DNA of 64,000 bases, taken from assembly GCF_018342065.1 (NCBI RefSeq), contig NZ_JAFDOE010000003.1:248001-312000 (forward strand), read 5' to 3'. Origin of the DNA: Citrobacter sp. FP75 (GTDB lineage: Bacteria > Pseudomonadota > Gammaproteobacteria > Enterobacterales > Enterobacteriaceae). Every line of letters starts with the position of its first letter. Positions within the stretch are counted from its first letter, which is position 1. The translations under genes were made by a program, and so were the position numbers. This document shows, piece after piece, positions 61,874 through 64,000 of this stretch. The notes beneath the pieces were generated by a model. That model was not told the DNA's origin. It saw only the letters and a list, made by a program, of their open reading frames with translations, and searched no databases.

Positions 61874-61892
61874 AGGCCTCTGCTTGAGGCCT
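61874..61892 (+). repeat. hairpin between nuoL and nuoM
   Basis: AGGCCTC-TGCTT-GAGGCCT, a perfect 7-bp stem followed by TTAAAAAGG rather than a T-run. It lies directly before the nuoM ribosome site and may affect its translation. Confidence 0.6.
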
Positions 61893-61913
61893 TAAAAAGG
61901 AACAAATATCGCC

Positions 61914-63443
61914 ATGTTATTACCCTGGCTAATACTGATTCCCTTTATCGGCGGCTTCCTGTGCTGGCAGACCGAACGCTTTGGCGTGAAGATGCCACGC
62001 TGGATTGCGCTGATTACCATGGGACTGACGCTGGCGCTTGGCCTGCAACTGTGGTTGCAGGGCGGCTATTCACTGACGCAATCCACCGGTATTCCGCAGT
62101 GGCAGTCTGAGTTTGTCGTGCCGTGGATCCCGCGCTTTGGCATCTCTATTCATTTAGCAATCGACGGTCTGTCATTGCTGATGGTGGTGCTGACCGGTCT
62201 GCTCGGCGTTCTGGCGGTGCTGTGTTCCTGGAATGAAATCGAAAAATACCAGGGCTTCTTCCACCTGAACCTGATGTGGATCTTAGGCGGCGTGATCGGC
62301 GTGTTCCTTGCCATCGACATGTTCCTGTTCTTCTTCTTCTGGGAAATGATGCTGGTGCCGATGTACTTCCTGATCGCGCTGTGGGGGCATAAAGCCTCTG
62401 ACGGTAAAACGCGTATCACGGCGGCAACCAAGTTCTTCATTTACACCCAGGCGAGTGGTCTGGTGATGTTGATTGCTATCCTGGCGCTGGTGTTTGTGCA
62501 CTACAAAGCAACCGGCGTCTGGACCTTCAACTACGAAGAACTGCTGAACACCCCGATGTCCCACGGCGTGGAATATCTGCTGATGCTGGGCTTCTTCATC
62601 GCCTTTGCGGTGAAAATGCCGGTGGTTCCGCTGCACGGCTGGTTGCCGGATGCGCACTCCCAGGCACCGACCGCAGGTTCCGTTGACCTGGCAGGGATCT
62701 TGCTGAAAACCGCGGCCTACGGTCTGCTGCGCTTCTCTCTGCCGCTGTTCCCGAACGCGTCGGCTGAGTTCGCACCTATCGCTATGTGGCTGGGTGTTAT
62801 CGGTATTTTCTACGGCGCGTGGATGGCCTTTAATCAGTATGACATCAAGCGTCTGATTGCCTACACCTCCGTATCCCATATGGGCTTCGTCCTGATTGCT
62901 ATCTACACCGGTAGCCAGTTGGCGTACCAGGGCGCGGTTATCCAGATGATCGCGCACGGTCTGTCTGCAGCCGGTCTGTTCATTCTGTGTGGTCAGCTGT
63001 ACGAACGTCTGCATACGCGTGATATGCGTATGATGGGCGGCCTGTGGGGCAAAATGAAATGGTTGCCTGCGCTGTCGATGTTCTTCGCAGTCTGTACGCT
63101 GGGTATGCCGGGTACCGGTAACTTCGTGGGCGAATTTATGATTCTGTTCGGCAGCTACCAGGTGGTTCCGGTCATTACTGTGATCTCAACCTTTGGTCTG
63201 GTATTTGCCTCTGTTTACTCGCTGGCGATGCTGCATCGCGCTTACTTCGGTAAAGCGAAAAGCCAGATTGCCAGTGTAGAACTGCCAGGGATGTCGCTGC
63301 GTGAGCTGTTTATCATCCTGTTGCTGGTCGTGCTTCTGGTACTGCTTGGCTTCTATCCGCAGCCGATTCTGGATACCTCGCATTCTGCGATGAGCAACAT
63401 CCAGCAGTGGTTTGTTAATTCTGTTACTACTACAAGGCCGTAA
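61914..63443 (+). CDS. nuoM: NADH-quinone oxidoreductase subunit M
   Basis: Second antiporter-like membrane subunit, 509 residues, about fourteen helices. The essential glutamate is in FFFFWEMMLVPMYFLIALWG near residue 144, and the lysine region is FAVKMPVVPLHGWLPDAHSQAPTAGS near residue 234. The ATG at 61914 follows AAAAAGGAAC. nuoN follows after 6 bases. Confidence 0.98.
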   Translation: MLLPWLILIPFIGGFLCWQTERFGVKMPRWIALITMGLTLALGLQLWLQGGYSLTQSTGIPQWQSEFVVPWIPRFGISIHLAIDGLSLLMVVLTGLLGVLAVLCSWNEIEKYQGFFHLNLMWILGGVIGVFLAIDMFLFFFFWEMMLVPMYFLIALWGHKASDGKTRITAATKFFIYTQASGLVMLIAILALVFVHYKATGVWTFNYEELLNTPMSHGVEYLLMLGFFIAFAVKMPVVPLHGWLPDAHSQAPTAGSVDLAGILLKTAAYGLLRFSLPLFPNASAEFAPIAMWLGVIGIFYGAWMAFNQYDIKRLIAYTSVSHMGFVLIAIYTGSQLAYQGAVIQMIAHGLSAAGLFILCGQLYERLHTRDMRMMGGLWGKMKWLPALSMFFAVCTLGMPGTGNFVGEFMILFGSYQVVPVITVISTFGLVFASVYSLAMLHRAYFGKAKSQIASVELPGMSLRELFIILLLVVLLVLLGFYPQPILDTSHSAMSNIQQWFVNSVTTTRP

Positions 63444-63449
63444 ATCGCC

Positions 63450-64000
63450 ATGACAATAACTCCACAACACCTGATTGCGCTGCTACCGCTGCTGATCGTC
63501 GGCTTGACGGTGGTGGTTGTGATGCTCTCCATTGCGTGGCGACGCAATCACTTCCTCAATGCCACACTGTCGGTCATTGGGCTTAACGCCGCGCTGGTTT
63601 CGCTTTGGTTTGTTGGCCAGGCGGGCGCTATGGACGTCACCCCGCTGATGCGGGTTGACGGTTTCGCCATGCTCTACACCGGGATGGTGCTGCTGGCGAG
63701 CCTTGCCACCTGTACCTTTGCCTACCCGTGGCTGGAAGGCTACGACGACAACCGGGAAGAGTTCTACCTGCTGGTGCTGATTGCCGCGCTCGGCGGTATT
63801 CTGCTGGCTAACGCTAACCATCTGGCGGCGCTGTTCCTCGGTATTGAGCTTATCTCTCTGCCGCTGTTTGGCCTGGTGGGCTACGCGTTCCGTCAGAAGC
63901 GATCGCTGGAAGCCAGTATCAAATACACCATCCTGTCTGCTGCAGCGTCTTCCTTCCTGCTGTTCGGTATGGCGCTGGTGTACGCGCAGTCCGGCAACCT
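63450..64000 (+). CDS. nuoN: NADH-quinone oxidoreductase subunit N, 5' part
   Basis: Third antiporter-like membrane subunit, cut by the window end after 183 codons of roughly 485 expected. The N-terminus [19 protein letters not shown] and the glutamate-bearing helix [22 protein letters not shown] are present, as is the start of the lysine region ([19 protein letters not shown]). The ATG lies 6 bases after the nuoM stop. No stop is seen within the window and the frame is intact throughout. Confidence 0.96.
   Translation, partial: MTITPQHLIALLPLLIVGLTVVVVMLSIAWRRNHFLNATLSVIGLNAALVSLWFVGQAGAMDVTPLMRVDGFAMLYTGMVLLASLATCTFAYPWLEGYDDNREEFYLLVLIAALGGILLANANHLAALFLGIELISLPLFGLVGYAFRQKRSLEASIKYTILSAAASSFLLFGMALVYAQSGN

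Overview
The window is chromosomal DNA from a member of the Enterobacteriaceae. Almost every gene matches, in length and order, the Escherichia coli K-12 block that runs from nuoN to fadI/yfcZ, read here in the opposite direction. Protein details and the gene content of the variable junctions suggest a relative of Citrobacter, Salmonella or Escherichia rather than K-12. The species cannot be fixed from the sequence alone.

Layout. 1-3750: end of yfcZ and the anaerobic-type fatty-acid beta-oxidation operon fadIJ, with a FadR operator. 3958-9790: sixA, smrB, then a tightly packed run prmB-aroC-mepA-yfcA-epmC-yfcL (translation-factor modification, chorismate synthesis, murein hydrolysis). 9843-13223: divergent mnmC and fabB, with overlapping FadR and FabR sites at the fabB promoter. 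13265-15240: an accessory insertion between fabB and yfcJ (see below). 15296-27360: yfcJ, flk, pdxB-usg-truA-dedA-accD, folC-dedD-cvpA-purF (PurR operator) and ubiX. 27565-31729: argT and hisJQMP, the LAO and histidine uptake system, with two sigma-54 promoters and NtrC-like sites. 31766-37887: a GNAT acetyltransferase, yfcH, folX, yfcG, yfcF, yfcE, yfcD and yfcC. 38086-41509: ackA-pta, the acetate overflow pathway. 41849-49323: yfbV, yfbU, hxpA, yfbS, yfbR, alaA and the regulator lrhA. 49950-64000: the NADH:quinone oxidoreductase operon nuoA to nuoN, cut by the window end inside nuoN.

The accessory island (13.27-15.24 kb) is the least ordinary part. It holds a translationally coupled pair: a 122-residue NlpC/P60- or CHAP-like cysteine hydrolase without a signal peptide, followed by a 174-residue lipoprotein. 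This has the look of an interbacterial peptidoglycan-hydrolase effector with a periplasmic immunity protein. Next to it is a divergent pair of Mu-phage-type regulators: a Mu repressor-like DNA-binding protein and a Ner/SfsB-like protein broken by a one-base frameshift, with a perfect palindrome between them. The arrangement resembles the c/ner switch of phage Mu without the phage.

The rest is housekeeping sequence joined by REP/BIME repeats, hairpin terminators and short overlaps that indicate translational coupling. Metabolic links between neighbours include fatty-acid degradation and synthesis (fadIJ, fabB, accD; FadR sites at fadI and fabB), nitrogen-controlled amino-acid uptake (argT, hisJQMP), and acetate and respiratory metabolism (ackA-pta, alaA, lrhA, nuo).
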